Virus record (IMG/VR): IMGVR_UViG_3300033155_000819
Coordinates: 1-44,523 of that record
Length of the DNA stretch: 44,523 nucleotides
Strand: one strand, 5' to 3'
Source of the DNA: a virus
The notes beneath the pieces were generated by a model. It saw nothing but the letters and a program-made list of their open reading frames with translations. It was not told the origin of the DNA and did no database searches. The position numbers and the translations under genes are program-made. Shown in pieces: positions 1 to 7,483 of the stretch (the first letter of the stretch is position 1; every line of letters begins with the position of its first letter).

Positions 1-169
1 TACTCCACATCTCTCCCTTATACTTATAAAAATAACCGCGGGCCTTCTTCAGATCCTTTTGGGAATCACCACACAATGGGCAACTATAATTATATAAATT
101 ATTTGACTTCTTTTTGAAGTTCCTATATCTGTTGCCAATCATTGAGATGTATTTAATATCAAGATACAT
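1..169 (-). CDS. 61: DNA primase gp61-like, N-terminal part (runs off the left edge)
   Basis: The first 56 residues of a gp61-type primase, which makes the RNA primers for lagging-strand synthesis with the gp41 helicase. The visible part holds the first half of the N-terminal zinc-binding domain: CPLCGDS followed by a basic stretch and KARGYFYK, the typical CPxCGDSxxxxxKARG pattern of T4-like primases. The start is the ATG at 169, which overlaps the last codons of the upstream small gene by 11 bp; a second in-frame ATG at 139 is less likely because residues before it also fit the family. Catalytic domains lie outside the window. The position downstream of gene 41 agrees with T4 gene content. 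Confidence 0.85.
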   Translation of the reverse strand, partial: MYLDIKYISMIGNRYRNFKKKSNNLYNYSCPLCGDSQKDLKKARGYFYKYKGEMWS

Positions 170-341
170 CAAGTAAACTATCCAATCTTCTGTCCATAAA
201 ACGCCCTGAGGCGATGTCTATCTTCTTTCCACACTTACATTGTAGGAAGTATTTGTTTCTGGTATATATAGTATTACCACAATCACACTTGAAGGCGATT
301 TTAACAGATCCTGGCTCAAAGTGTATTTTAGATATTTTCAT
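159..341 (-). CDS. Small zinc-ribbon-like protein, unknown function
   Basis: A 60-residue basic protein with two CxC pairs (FKCDCGN near residue 19 and LQCKCGK near residue 35), which look like the two halves of a small zinc ribbon. It sits directly upstream of the primase and its 3' end overlaps the primase start, so the two are probably translated together. An AAGGG sequence lies about 10 bases before its ATG. It diverges from the plus-strand gene starting at 372, with only 30 bp between them. No family could be named; a nucleic-acid-binding role is a guess from the ribbon and charge. Confidence 0.6.
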   Translation of the reverse strand: MKISKIHFEPGSVKIAFKCDCGNTIYTRNKYFLQCKCGKKIDIASGRFMDRRLDSLLDVS

Positions 342-371
342 TTATTGCAACCCTTATTAGGATAAATATAT

Positions 372-749
372 ATGCAGTTTGACAAACTAAACGATAATAA
401 TTTTTTGCTATTTGCGACCAAGTCATATGAGAATCCTCAATATGCTGGTGTCGACGAATTTAATGAAGATATCAAGATTCTGTCTTATATCAAAAGGATA
501 CTCAGGAAATACACAAAGCATCGTGAGATCAAGGAGCGCCTTTTATTAAACCATATTATAACATTATCCAATCTCTTTGGCAATACCTCAACAGCCAGAA
601 TGGTGTTTTATTATTGCGATGAAGTGAATTATCCGCAGATCAAAACTGTTTTAGAATATTTGAACATTTTACCTGACACCCTACTGGAAGTAGATTTAGA
701 TGAAATTGATTATGACCACAATATAATAGAGATCCTAAGGAGAATTTAG
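372..749 (+). CDS. Conserved T4-like phage hypothetical protein (DUF7207-like)
   Basis: A 125-residue soluble protein, starting MQFDKLNDNNFLLFATKSYE. The pattern of an N-terminal 'LLFATKSYENPQ' segment, then a basic helix and 'RLLLNHIITLSNLFG', resembles a small conserved family found in marine T4-like phages; I recall it as DUF7207 and cannot check this. Its function is not known. It is one of only two plus-strand genes here and is followed at 2 bp by the next one. An AGGA ribosome site lies 9 bases before the ATG. The family members I remember sit near structural genes, which suggests a late virion-related role. Confidence 0.6.
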   Translation: MQFDKLNDNNFLLFATKSYENPQYAGVDEFNEDIKILSYIKRILRKYTKHREIKERLLLNHIITLSNLFGNTSTARMVFYYCDEVNYPQIKTVLEYLNILPDTLLEVDLDEIDYDHNIIEILRRI

Positions 750-751
750 AG

Positions 752-1306
752 ATGGCCTCAGCAGTAGATTTATTCGTAGCCCTGAAATTTGTCAAGCTAT
801 TGACCACAGATTGGGAAAAGTGGCCTGCCTTCAAACTTGGCTTAATAGACGAGAAAGGCAAAAAGCTTAAGAAAGCAAAATCAGATGAAGAAAGAAAGGC
901 TATGGGTATATTCCAAGTCCTTACTAAAAACATAAAAATCTTATTGAATAAAATCCCCTTCGGTAAAACAAAACTTGCATCATACGCTACAGGTTTATTC
1001 TTAATCAGAGAGCATTTAGGTGACGAACAATATGAAGTTTTGGAAACTTCTTTTATATTCTTTATAGATGAGGAATATGGAATTGATATTGAATATTTAC
1101 GAGAAGCAACTAATGATGAAGTTGACATTTTATTACCTGGTAAATATGAAATAATTAACGAGGGAATTTTCAACGGTGGTGTATTTGTAATAGCAGACAC
1201 CCTAAACCCTATTGCTAATGTTATGAGTGTCGCTATATTTGAATCAGTAGATGCGGTGACTAAAGAACGTCTTGTGTTTACTAAAGATGATATTAAAAGC
1301 TTTTAA
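752..1306 (+). CDS. Conserved phage hypothetical protein, possibly virion-related
   Basis: A 184-residue protein with no signal peptide or clear motif. The N-terminal third is rich in helix-forming residues (ALKFVKLLTTDWEKWPAFKLG, then a lysine-rich turn) and the C-terminal third is beta-like and acidic. It forms a two-gene plus-strand unit with the gene before it and has a good AAGGAG site 9 bases before its ATG. Its stop codon overlaps that of the convergent minus-strand gene by 4 bp, so no terminator lies between the converging units. A similar protein type occurs in other marine T4-like phages, but I cannot assign a function. Confidence 0.6.
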   Translation: MASAVDLFVALKFVKLLTTDWEKWPAFKLGLIDEKGKKLKKAKSDEERKAMGIFQVLTKNIKILLNKIPFGKTKLASYATGLFLIREHLGDEQYEVLETSFIFFIDEEYGIDIEYLREATNDEVDILLPGKYEIINEGIFNGGVFVIADTLNPIANVMSVAIFESVDAVTKERLVFTKDDIKSF

Positions 1307-2184
1307 TAAAACTTCCTAGCAAAAATAAACGCTTTAGACTTTTCATCACGGAACAAGAATGTTTTCTTTGGGTTCTTCTTAATATAAGCTTTAATATTCT
1401 CTGAAAACTTATCATCACCCAACCATTTTTTCCAGTGTGATCCTTTCTTCTTACCTTTAAAACAATTATCAAATACACCTTGTGGGCAATCAAAATAAGG
1501 GTGGCTGCGAAATGTTCCAGATGGTTTAAATGGCTCTGCTGGTATGTTTGCAGTTGTAGTCACTTCCATTTTCATTTTAATTTTTCTAACTACAGCTTCC
1601 TTTATAAATGTTCTTCCTAATTTGCGTCCGCCTAATTCTCTTGGCTCTGTGAATTTACCCTTAACGCCAGCTTTCTTCATGGCAGATTTTACAACTTTCT
1701 CAATTGCATCACCACCATCTTTAAACAAACCGCCGAAGGACATTACAACTTTACCGCCCTTTTCCTTAAATCCGAATGATGTAGATTTTGGTAGCTTCTT
1801 AACTACAGCAGCAAGTGCCGTTAACATATCAAGAACCCTATCATCATCTTTTAAATCGCCTGAGGTTACAACCGCAGTTATACCTAGTGCCTTTTGTAAT
1901 ACTTTTCTTGGTTCATCAATTAATGACTCTGAAAGATTTGCTGGGTGGTGTTTCTTTTCATCACCCTTCTTAGCTGCCTTTAAGTCCTTCGGTGGCTTTG
2001 CTTCTTTAGCTGGTAGCACTTCGCCGCTATTCAAATCCATCCAGTGAAATTTAGCAGTGCCTTCGCCTTGAGCATTGTAAGCAAAGTGAACATTCTTTAC
2101 ACCATATGATTTTATAAAGTATTTCTCAGCTTCCGCTCTACTATATTTCTTTTCAGCTTCTTTAATCACTTTAATTTTCCTCAT
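1303..2184 (-). CDS. Probable packaged internal head protein, unknown activity
   Basis: A 293-residue very basic protein. It begins MRKIKVIKEAEKK, where I7-K8-E9|A10 fits the cleavage rule of the T4 gp21 prohead protease (I/L-x-E|A/G); this is a slightly shortened version of the N-terminal tag carried by the next genes upstream. Residues 15-60 (YSRAEAEKYFIKSYGV) resemble a small charged helical domain, and the C-terminal part has a cluster of aromatic and Cys residues (HPYFDCPQGVFDNCFKG). No enzyme family recognised. It is the last gene of the 7441-1303 operon and overlaps the 68-residue gene before it by one base. Packaging is inferred from the tag and operon. Confidence 0.55.
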   Translation of the reverse strand: MRKIKVIKEAEKKYSRAEAEKYFIKSYGVKNVHFAYNAQGEGTAKFHWMDLNSGEVLPAKEAKPPKDLKAAKKGDEKKHHPANLSESLIDEPRKVLQKALGITAVVTSGDLKDDDRVLDMLTALAAVVKKLPKSTSFGFKEKGGKVVMSFGGLFKDGGDAIEKVVKSAMKKAGVKGKFTEPRELGGRKLGRTFIKEAVVRKIKMKMEVTTTANIPAEPFKPSGTFRSHPYFDCPQGVFDNCFKGKKKGSHWKKWLGDDKFSENIKAYIKKNPKKTFLFRDEKSKAFIFARKFY

Positions 2185-2390
2185 TATTTCTTCTCCAATT
2201 CCTTTTTGAAAAGACTTTTTAATTTGCTATCCTGTGCGGCTGATACTTGTACAATATAAGCATTACCATCTTCACCGCGTAAGAGTGCCACCATACCGTT
2301 TGACGTTTGTTTAACTTGAACTCGCTTCTCAAAGAACGGGCCCTTTGTCATTGATAATACAGCGTTTGTTAAATTTGCTGACCTTGCCAT
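2184..2390 (-). CDS. Small basic hypothetical protein in the cargo operon
   Basis: A 68-residue basic protein (MARSANLTNAVLSMTKGPFF...) with no tag of the MKSF type, unlike most of its neighbours. It is tightly linked: one-base TAATG-like overlaps at both ends. The middle (VQVKQTSNGMVALLRGEDGN) looks like a short beta-rich segment and the C-terminus is a lysine-rich helix. It may be a partner or immunity-type companion of one of the flanking cargo proteins; this is only a guess from gene order. Confidence 0.55.
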   Translation of the reverse strand: MARSANLTNAVLSMTKGPFFEKRVQVKQTSNGMVALLRGEDGNAYIVQVSAAQDSKLKSLFKKELEKK

Positions 2391-2974
2391 TATACTGCAT
2401 CCTTTAATAAGTTACGCATGGTCTTCCATTCACCATGTAATTCTTTTGGCATTACTTTTCTAAATACTGGTAAGTCGCCATTTCTAATAGCGTCTCTAAC
2501 TTTAGTAGCAGAGGTAACGCGCTCTGCTTCTTTCATTTTAACTCTGAATTTCTTTTCTTCTGGCAGGCTTTTGTTTATTGAATCAACTTGGCCTTTGTAC
2601 TTACCAAATCTATCAGGTCCTGCGACGATTGTAACTGGCTCAAAACCAATCCCACGGATAGCTGAAAGTATTTCTGGTATGAATCCTGTTCTTGAAACAA
2701 TGATTCTAAGGTTAGCACCAAGGGCTTTCTTTAAAAGTCTTTGTTGATACTGAGCATCAAAAGGATTTTTCTTTTTATCCTTTGATGATTGCTCACCTTT
2801 CACAAGAACAATAACTGGGTTCTTCATTTTCTTAATTGCTTTAATATGTCCATTGTGTATAGGTTGCATCCTACCAAGGAACACTTCTACAGGGTTACCT
2901 TGCAATGCAGGAATACCTGCAATGATTTCTTTCATTGATTTTGCTTCGTTTAATACTTCAATAAAAGATTTCAT
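2390..2974 (-). CDS. Capsid-targeted NadM-like adenylyltransferase (cytidylyltransferase fold)
   Basis: A 194-residue protein with two parts. Residues 1-10 (MKSFIEVLNE|A) match the T4 capsid-targeting peptide, with L8-N9-E10|A11 as a gp21 cleavage site. Residues 29-190 form a nucleotidyltransferase of the HxGH superfamily: GRMQPIHNGH (34-43) is the ATP-binding motif and SATKVR (155-160) the second conserved motif of NMN/pantetheine-phosphate adenylyltransferases. The best-known relatives transfer AMP from ATP to NMN, FMN or pantetheine phosphate; which substrate is used here cannot be read from sequence. A second, non-tagged NadM is encoded at 15332-16372. I infer that this copy is packaged in the head and injected. 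Confidence 0.75.
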   Translation of the reverse strand: MKSFIEVLNEAKSMKEIIAGIPALQGNPVEVFLGRMQPIHNGHIKAIKKMKNPVIVLVKGEQSSKDKKKNPFDAQYQQRLLKKALGANLRIIVSRTGFIPEILSAIRGIGFEPVTIVAGPDRFGKYKGQVDSINKSLPEEKKFRVKMKEAERVTSATKVRDAIRNGDLPVFRKVMPKELHGEWKTMRNLLKDAV

Positions 2975-2975
2975 T

Positions 2976-3491
2976 TTACCAGTTCCCCACTCTTATTTCA
3001 TCTTCAAATTCTTTCACAAGTGACAAAGCAACACTCTTGACATCTGCTTTACTGAAGATTCGATCTTTTTCATCTTCTCTGGCAAACTCTCTAGCAAAAT
3101 GTTTTACACCAAATAACACAACCGCAGTCATTGCCTTCAATGCTTTCTTCTGATCATACTTCCCTGCTTTTGTATTTTTGGAGATTTGCTTAACAAGGGG
3201 AACTAGCTTCTTTGTATAAACCAATTCATTATTTTGAATGAATAATTCTAACTCTTGTATTTCAGAAGTACCTTCCATCAACTCTTCTGTAAAGTTTTCA
3301 CCAAACATAACCTTAACAGCAGCCGCGACGAGCTTCTTATCCTTTGAATACTTACTTAGGATTTTAGTCATTTTCTTTTTATCGCCGTCGTCAATAGCAA
3401 CAATTAATGGGCTTGTGCCTTCCTTGCTGTAAACACCTGATAAAAAGTCTTGAACTTTTTTATCTGATATAGCTTCCTTAAATGTTTTCAT
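2976..3491 (-). CDS. Probable packaged internal head protein, helical, unknown function
   Basis: A 171-residue lysine-rich, mainly helical protein. It begins MKTFKEAISD, close to the tag shared by this operon, but position 10 is Asp rather than Glu, so the cleavage site (I8-S9-D10) is non-canonical. The segment from about 20 to 70 (SPLIVAIDDGDKKKMTKIL) resembles a short helical repeat. An AAGGA site precedes the ATG. No known domain recognised. The neighbours on both sides carry canonical tags, which supports the same fate. Confidence 0.6.
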   Translation of the reverse strand: MKTFKEAISDKKVQDFLSGVYSKEGTSPLIVAIDDGDKKKMTKILSKYSKDKKLVAAAVKVMFGENFTEELMEGTSEIQELELFIQNNELVYTKKLVPLVKQISKNTKAGKYDQKKALKAMTAVVLFGVKHFAREFAREDEKDRIFSKADVKSVALSLVKEFEDEIRVGNW

Positions 3492-3500
3492 ATTATTTCC

Positions 3501-4637
3501 TTAATTGTTAGCAATCCCAATCTTCCTAAGATTGGCTATAACTGCATTTACCTTTTCTTTATTAACTTTCGTCAAACCTGTATTAGGATTTGCTCGCTTC
3601 TTATCAGCTTGAAACAAAAACAACAGGGCTCTGAATACATCTTCAGCCCACCAGTTCCTTTTAACTATAGCAGTAACCTGCTTAGGAAGCAAGGTAAAAC
3701 TTATCCTTGAAAAACGTGTTTTATCAATGGCATCTTTATCAAACTTCTTGAAGCTCTTACTTGATAGCTTAACATACTCTGCGGTCAATTTCACTATAAA
3801 ATCAACATAATTTTTAGGCTTTTTGGCTATGGCCTTCTTCACTGCCTTATCAAAGTATTTATGTATAGATTCATTTACAGTATTTTGGTAGGTATCTGTA
3901 GCCATTTTGGCCTGCTTATCTTTGATACCTTGAGTGAATCCTGGGTCAACCACTTTAGCCATGACTTGATCCTTACCACCGAAGAAGAACACAAGCCCCT
4001 CAAATTGATCAGTCTCTAGGTACTTCACCTCATCTGGTAGCACGAACATTGAAAGTATAAAGCTAACAAACTTTTCGTAGCCATACTTTTTAAGCCTCTG
4101 ATCTTCAGGAGTATCTGAAAATTCAATAAGCTTTTTCTGTTGCTTTGCTGATAGCTTACCATCAAACAATACTGGGGGTGGGCTGACCTTAAGTATATCG
4201 GCGACTTTTTTGTTTAGTGGGTCATTCGGTTTAACCGTCTTCCCAGCTTTTTTGATATACGAAATGATAAGATCATTTTTTGGATGTCTTTTATATTGAA
4301 TCAGTGTAGGAAACTTTGCATTGAAAAATTCCATGTACACTTCAATATTGTCTGGCAACTTTGTAAGTGCCTTGACGCCGAGCCCCTCAATGTGGCTGAT
4401 AGGCTTTTCAAAAACATCCATACCCAAACGCTTTATTAAATCAATCTTCTTACCGCCTTCACGGCCAAGGTAGGATATTTCACCACCCTGCTTACTCAAT
4501 ACGAATGCTGCCTGATCAATTTTCAAATTGACGACAACATTTTTATTTAGAACTTTATTTAAAAACTCATTACCTTTCTTATTTAAAAGGTCACTTACAT
4601 GAGCCAGTTCTGTAATGTACTGAATAAAACTTTTCAT
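3501..4637 (-). CDS. Capsid-targeted RNA/DNA ligase-like protein
   Basis: A 378-residue protein with a capsid-targeting N-terminus (MKSFIQYITE|L; I8-T9-E10 at the cleavage point). Downstream motifs fit the covalent nucleotidyltransferase (polynucleotide ligase) fold in the correct order: K39-I-D41 in place of K-x-D-G (motif I), GREGG near 58-62, YMEFF at 101-105 (motif III, E103), FEGLV at 212-216 (motif IV, E213) and AKVVDP from 227 (motif V, K228). The C-terminal 140 residues are helical. The family joins nucleic-acid ends via a lysyl-AMP intermediate. Motif I lacks the usual Gly and motif V lacks K-x-K, so activity is uncertain. The assignment rests on motif reading alone. Confidence 0.55.
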   Translation of the reverse strand: MKSFIQYITELAHVSDLLNKKGNEFLNKVLNKNVVVNLKIDQAAFVLSKQGGEISYLGREGGKKIDLIKRLGMDVFEKPISHIEGLGVKALTKLPDNIEVYMEFFNAKFPTLIQYKRHPKNDLIISYIKKAGKTVKPNDPLNKKVADILKVSPPPVLFDGKLSAKQQKKLIEFSDTPEDQRLKKYGYEKFVSFILSMFVLPDEVKYLETDQFEGLVFFFGGKDQVMAKVVDPGFTQGIKDKQAKMATDTYQNTVNESIHKYFDKAVKKAIAKKPKNYVDFIVKLTAEYVKLSSKSFKKFDKDAIDKTRFSRISFTLLPKQVTAIVKRNWWAEDVFRALLFLFQADKKRANPNTGLTKVNKEKVNAVIANLRKIGIANN

Positions 4638-4645
4638 CTGTTTTA

Positions 4646-5281
4646 TTAAGCCACTTTCGCATTCTTGTCAAGCCACTTTAAAATAACTTTAAAATCTTTA
4701 TGACCTGTAGACTGTCCTGCAAACTCAGCTTCTTTACCCACCTTAAGATCATTAACATTTTTAAATGCTGAATAATAAAATTTATTTGTGGCCGTTGGCT
4801 TGTACGCTGCGAGGAATACTTTACCTACCTTAAATACAGTTTGGGTGGCATAGGTTTGATCCATCATAACATCGCCTTGTGTGTTTTTACCTTTAGCTTT
4901 GCCAACCATTGAAACAGCTTTTCCGTATTTAGAAATAAGTTCTTGTTGAACCTCTCTAAGTTTGTTCATGTCTACAGCTTCTAATACAAACTCTTCATTA
5001 TAGGTTTGATCAAACATTCCTTTGAATTTATTATCAGCATCCCATAAAGTCTCCATTGCAATTTCTCTAGGAGTTGTATCCATTTTAGCAATGAATTTAG
5101 TAAGCTTGCTTTCATCACCTTTGTATAGTAAATCACGAAGCTCTGCGTATTGTGGTTCGTCAATTTTACCATAACCCATTTTCTTATTATCTTTAATAAG
5201 ATCATCAATGGCGCGGCCGCCTTTCTTCGCTAGTTTATTTGAGATCTTTGCCTCACCTATAAATTGTTTATATGATTTCAT
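4646..5281 (-). CDS. Capsid-targeted internal head protein, unknown activity
   Basis: A 211-residue protein beginning MKSYKQFIGE|A, close to the T4 internal-protein tag as I remember it (MKTYQEFI-x-E|A). Cleavage after E10 (I8-G9-E10) is expected. The mature part is basic at its start and its C-terminal half has a compact alpha/beta look (VFLAAYKPTATNKFYYSAF, then GHKDFKVILKWLDKN). No family recognised. Its ATG overlaps the previous gene's TGA by 4 bp. Confidence 0.65.
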   Translation of the reverse strand: MKSYKQFIGEAKISNKLAKKGGRAIDDLIKDNKKMGYGKIDEPQYAELRDLLYKGDESKLTKFIAKMDTTPREIAMETLWDADNKFKGMFDQTYNEEFVLEAVDMNKLREVQQELISKYGKAVSMVGKAKGKNTQGDVMMDQTYATQTVFKVGKVFLAAYKPTATNKFYYSAFKNVNDLKVGKEAEFAGQSTGHKDFKVILKWLDKNAKVA

Positions 5282-6555
5282 GATAGTAATTGAACTCCTA
5301 TTTTATCTTTCAAACGGGTCTTGCCGTTCTTTGTTCTTAGTATAGCGGATGGTTTCTTACCTTCATAAGTTTTGAATTGTGGTACACCATCGGCCATTTT
5401 TAATAAGTTAATATAATAAACATTTCCGCCTGTTGCATCTATGAACAAGTCAGAGTAATCTAATTTTGGCTTTTTACCTTTTGAAAGACCAGTTAATAAT
5501 ACTTCCAATGCATATGCAACTTCGCCCCACTTAGGATTCTTTTTACCCTTCTTAAGTTTGTTGTCGTCAGCAAACCTATCGTAAATATCTTTGTCATACT
5601 TCCAAGACTTTTCATTGTTAGCAAGCCAATGATCTACCATCTTTTTGCTTACGCCTTTTATTCTCATATAGTTTGCAGCTATAACAGGACCCTTCACAAT
5701 ACTATTATCATTGAGGATCTTCATAACTTCAAACTCAGGTTCACCATTCCATTTCTTTTTAAGCCTTGGGTTTTCATTAATCAAACGAACAATGTCAACA
5801 GGCTTAACTGTATTTGTAGTTGATTTACCTGACTTAGCAGAGAAAGTGTATTCCTTCTTCTTGTTACGCATTGCAAAGTCCATCAATGGCTCATTGCCTC
5901 GTAGCGGGAAAAAGATCTCTGAGTTGTTACTTAATTTTAATTTTGAAAACAGTCCAAGTCCTGTGATAGCTAATGGGCCTATCAGTTCACCAAAGTTTTT
6001 CTTAATTTCATTCATTGGGAAGTTATCATAGTTGAACTCTTTGAACATATCCTTCAACTTTTTAGGGGCGCCTTTTGCATGATATTCAACAAGCAATAAC
6101 AAATATTCTTTTAATGATTCTGTAAGATCAGTTCTAGCATTAATACCAGAGTTAATGGCCTTAACGTATTCAGCTTTTTTGTACCATGTTTCTTTAATTC
6201 CTAAAGTTTGTGGTTTTAATTCAAACTTCTCAGATGAGTTTGCATATTGTAAACCTACTGAAGATGGCATGATGCCTTTTACTTTACTTCCATAACGAAT
6301 TAAGAAAACGTTTTGTTTCTTACCTTTCAATTCAAGGACAGTACCACTCTTACCAGGCTTACCAACTTCCTCAATACCATAACCCAAGTCAGTAAATTTA
6401 TCTATTGCAACTTGAATGTCTTGATAAAAGTCAGTAGACGCAAGTGTAAATACTTCATCTTTGGCGTCTTTGAAAACCACACCATCGCCAAGATGCTTTG
6501 CAGCCATTAAGCCTTCAGAGTTAGCTTCCTTCAAATAGTTTGTGAAGTTATGCAT
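5278..6555 (-). CDS. Capsid-targeted protein, possible nuclease
   Basis: A 425-residue protein. The chosen start, ATG at 6555, gives MHNFTNYLKE|A, a good packaging tag with L8-K9-E10 at the cleavage site, and overlaps the upstream stop by 8 bp; a longer in-frame start 33 bases upstream would bury the tag. The central region (FFPLRGNEPLMDFAMRN, then KKEYTFSAKSGKSTTNTVKP) has the D...x-S-x-K arrangement seen in some PD-(D/E)xK-type nucleases. This nuclease reading is an inference from a short pattern and could be wrong. The rest is alpha/beta with no recognised domain. Confidence 0.6.
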   Translation of the reverse strand: MHNFTNYLKEANSEGLMAAKHLGDGVVFKDAKDEVFTLASTDFYQDIQVAIDKFTDLGYGIEEVGKPGKSGTVLELKGKKQNVFLIRYGSKVKGIMPSSVGLQYANSSEKFELKPQTLGIKETWYKKAEYVKAINSGINARTDLTESLKEYLLLLVEYHAKGAPKKLKDMFKEFNYDNFPMNEIKKNFGELIGPLAITGLGLFSKLKLSNNSEIFFPLRGNEPLMDFAMRNKKKEYTFSAKSGKSTTNTVKPVDIVRLINENPRLKKKWNGEPEFEVMKILNDNSIVKGPVIAANYMRIKGVSKKMVDHWLANNEKSWKYDKDIYDRFADDNKLKKGKKNPKWGEVAYALEVLLTGLSKGKKPKLDYSDLFIDATGGNVYYINLLKMADGVPQFKTYEGKKPSAILRTKNGKTRLKDKIGVQLLS

Positions 6556-7441
6556 ACTTCTGAATTTCCTTTGGTGGGATAAAGCCAACGTTAATTAAAT
6601 CCTTAGCCGCCTTAGTTAATATCTTCTTCCTGGATTTCTTGTGTAGGAACTTGCCACTCATTACGGCGCTGTAAACAGTTTCAAACGACATGGCCGAGCT
6701 CTTGTCAAAGTCTTTGCCAAGTAAAGTCTTTGCAATAAAGTCTGGGTCTTTACCCTTTGCCATTAATTCAACATCAATGGTCTTGGAGTTCTTCAATATT
6801 CCTTTCTTACCAATTCGTGATTTGATGATTTTCTTGAATCCTGTGCGGATATCAAATACATATTTTGACCACTTGACAGGAACATCTTCACCTTCAAAGT
6901 CTCCACGCTCAAGGACTTTCTCGTCTACAAATGCTGCGATAGCGTTCATAAGAATATTTCTATATGCGCTTTTATATTTTGATTCGTAATGTAGTGGAGA
7001 CCAATATGCAAACTTAGCAAAATCCATGTCTTCAACAAACATTAAATCTAGCTGTACATTCTCTCCCTTCTGCTTGCCGTCAACATTAGCAATAGGAAAG
7101 GCCACCGCCATAACAGCGAGGCCTTTATTAATATGCACCTCAGGGAATAGAGGTGATAAAATTTTATTCATTGTGGCATAGATATCATCTATTGATTTCA
7201 ATTTATGCTTCTTGACAAGGACATTCAAATCCAAGGCGATGTCTATATCACCTGACGACTCTCCTGGAGCTTTTTTGCCAGTGCTTCCAATTGGCATCAT
7301 TGATTCCTTACCTAGCTTTAATTTCTTGGCAAGAACCTTATCTATATCTTTTAGGGTTTGGGCTACATTCTCTTGGTTAATTCTAGTCACATTCTTGACT
7401 GAATTACCCCCTTCCTTGAGGAACATTTTAAAACTTTTCAT
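6548..7441 (-). CDS. Capsid-targeted polymerase-beta-type nucleotidyltransferase
   Basis: A 297-residue protein. The start is the ATG at 7441, preceded by AAGGAT at 8 bases, giving MKSFKMFLKE|G (L8-K9-E10 cleavage site); an upstream in-frame start lacks the tag. Residues 51-70 hold the nucleotidyltransferase signature: G52-S53 followed by GDIDIAL with D65 and D67, and a third Asp at D132 (LDLMF) on the next strand. This pattern is that of minimal NTases and tRNA- or nucleotide-modifying enzymes. Substrate unknown. It is the first gene of the cargo operon, directly behind a late promoter. Confidence 0.8.
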   Translation of the reverse strand: MKSFKMFLKEGGNSVKNVTRINQENVAQTLKDIDKVLAKKLKLGKESMMPIGSTGKKAPGESSGDIDIALDLNVLVKKHKLKSIDDIYATMNKILSPLFPEVHINKGLAVMAVAFPIANVDGKQKGENVQLDLMFVEDMDFAKFAYWSPLHYESKYKSAYRNILMNAIAAFVDEKVLERGDFEGEDVPVKWSKYVFDIRTGFKKIIKSRIGKKGILKNSKTIDVELMAKGKDPDFIAKTLLGKDFDKSSAMSFETVYSAVMSGKFLHKKSRKKILTKAAKDLINVGFIPPKEIQKYA

Positions 7442-7475
7442 GGATCTTATCCTTGTTCTTGTATAGTCTATCATA

Positions 7476-7483
7476 TATTTATA
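7476..7483 (-). promoter_or_regulatory. T4-type late promoter (TATAAATA) for the cargo operon
   Basis: An exact TATAAATA on the minus strand, overlapping the last codons of gene 41. The expected start of transcription is about 6 bases downstream, leaving a leader of about 30 bases before the ATG at 7441. This is the sequence recognised by gp55-type late sigma factor with the sliding clamp, and both proteins are encoded in this window. Confidence 0.75.

Noticed and set aside
361-368. GATAAATA resembling a late promoter for the plus-strand gene at 372
   Set aside because: Transcription would start inside the gene, a few bases after its ATG, and the first base does not match. The AGGA part serves as the ribosome site instead.
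640-1200. Minus-strand frame of 186 codons
   Set aside because: It lies opposite the plus-strand gene at 752-1306, which has a strong ribosome site and family-like composition; the antisense frame has neither.
1544-2047. Plus-strand frame of 167 codons within 1303-2184
   Set aside because: It is the antisense of a lysine-rich minus-strand gene; Phe/Ser/Pro-rich composition is typical of such shadows.
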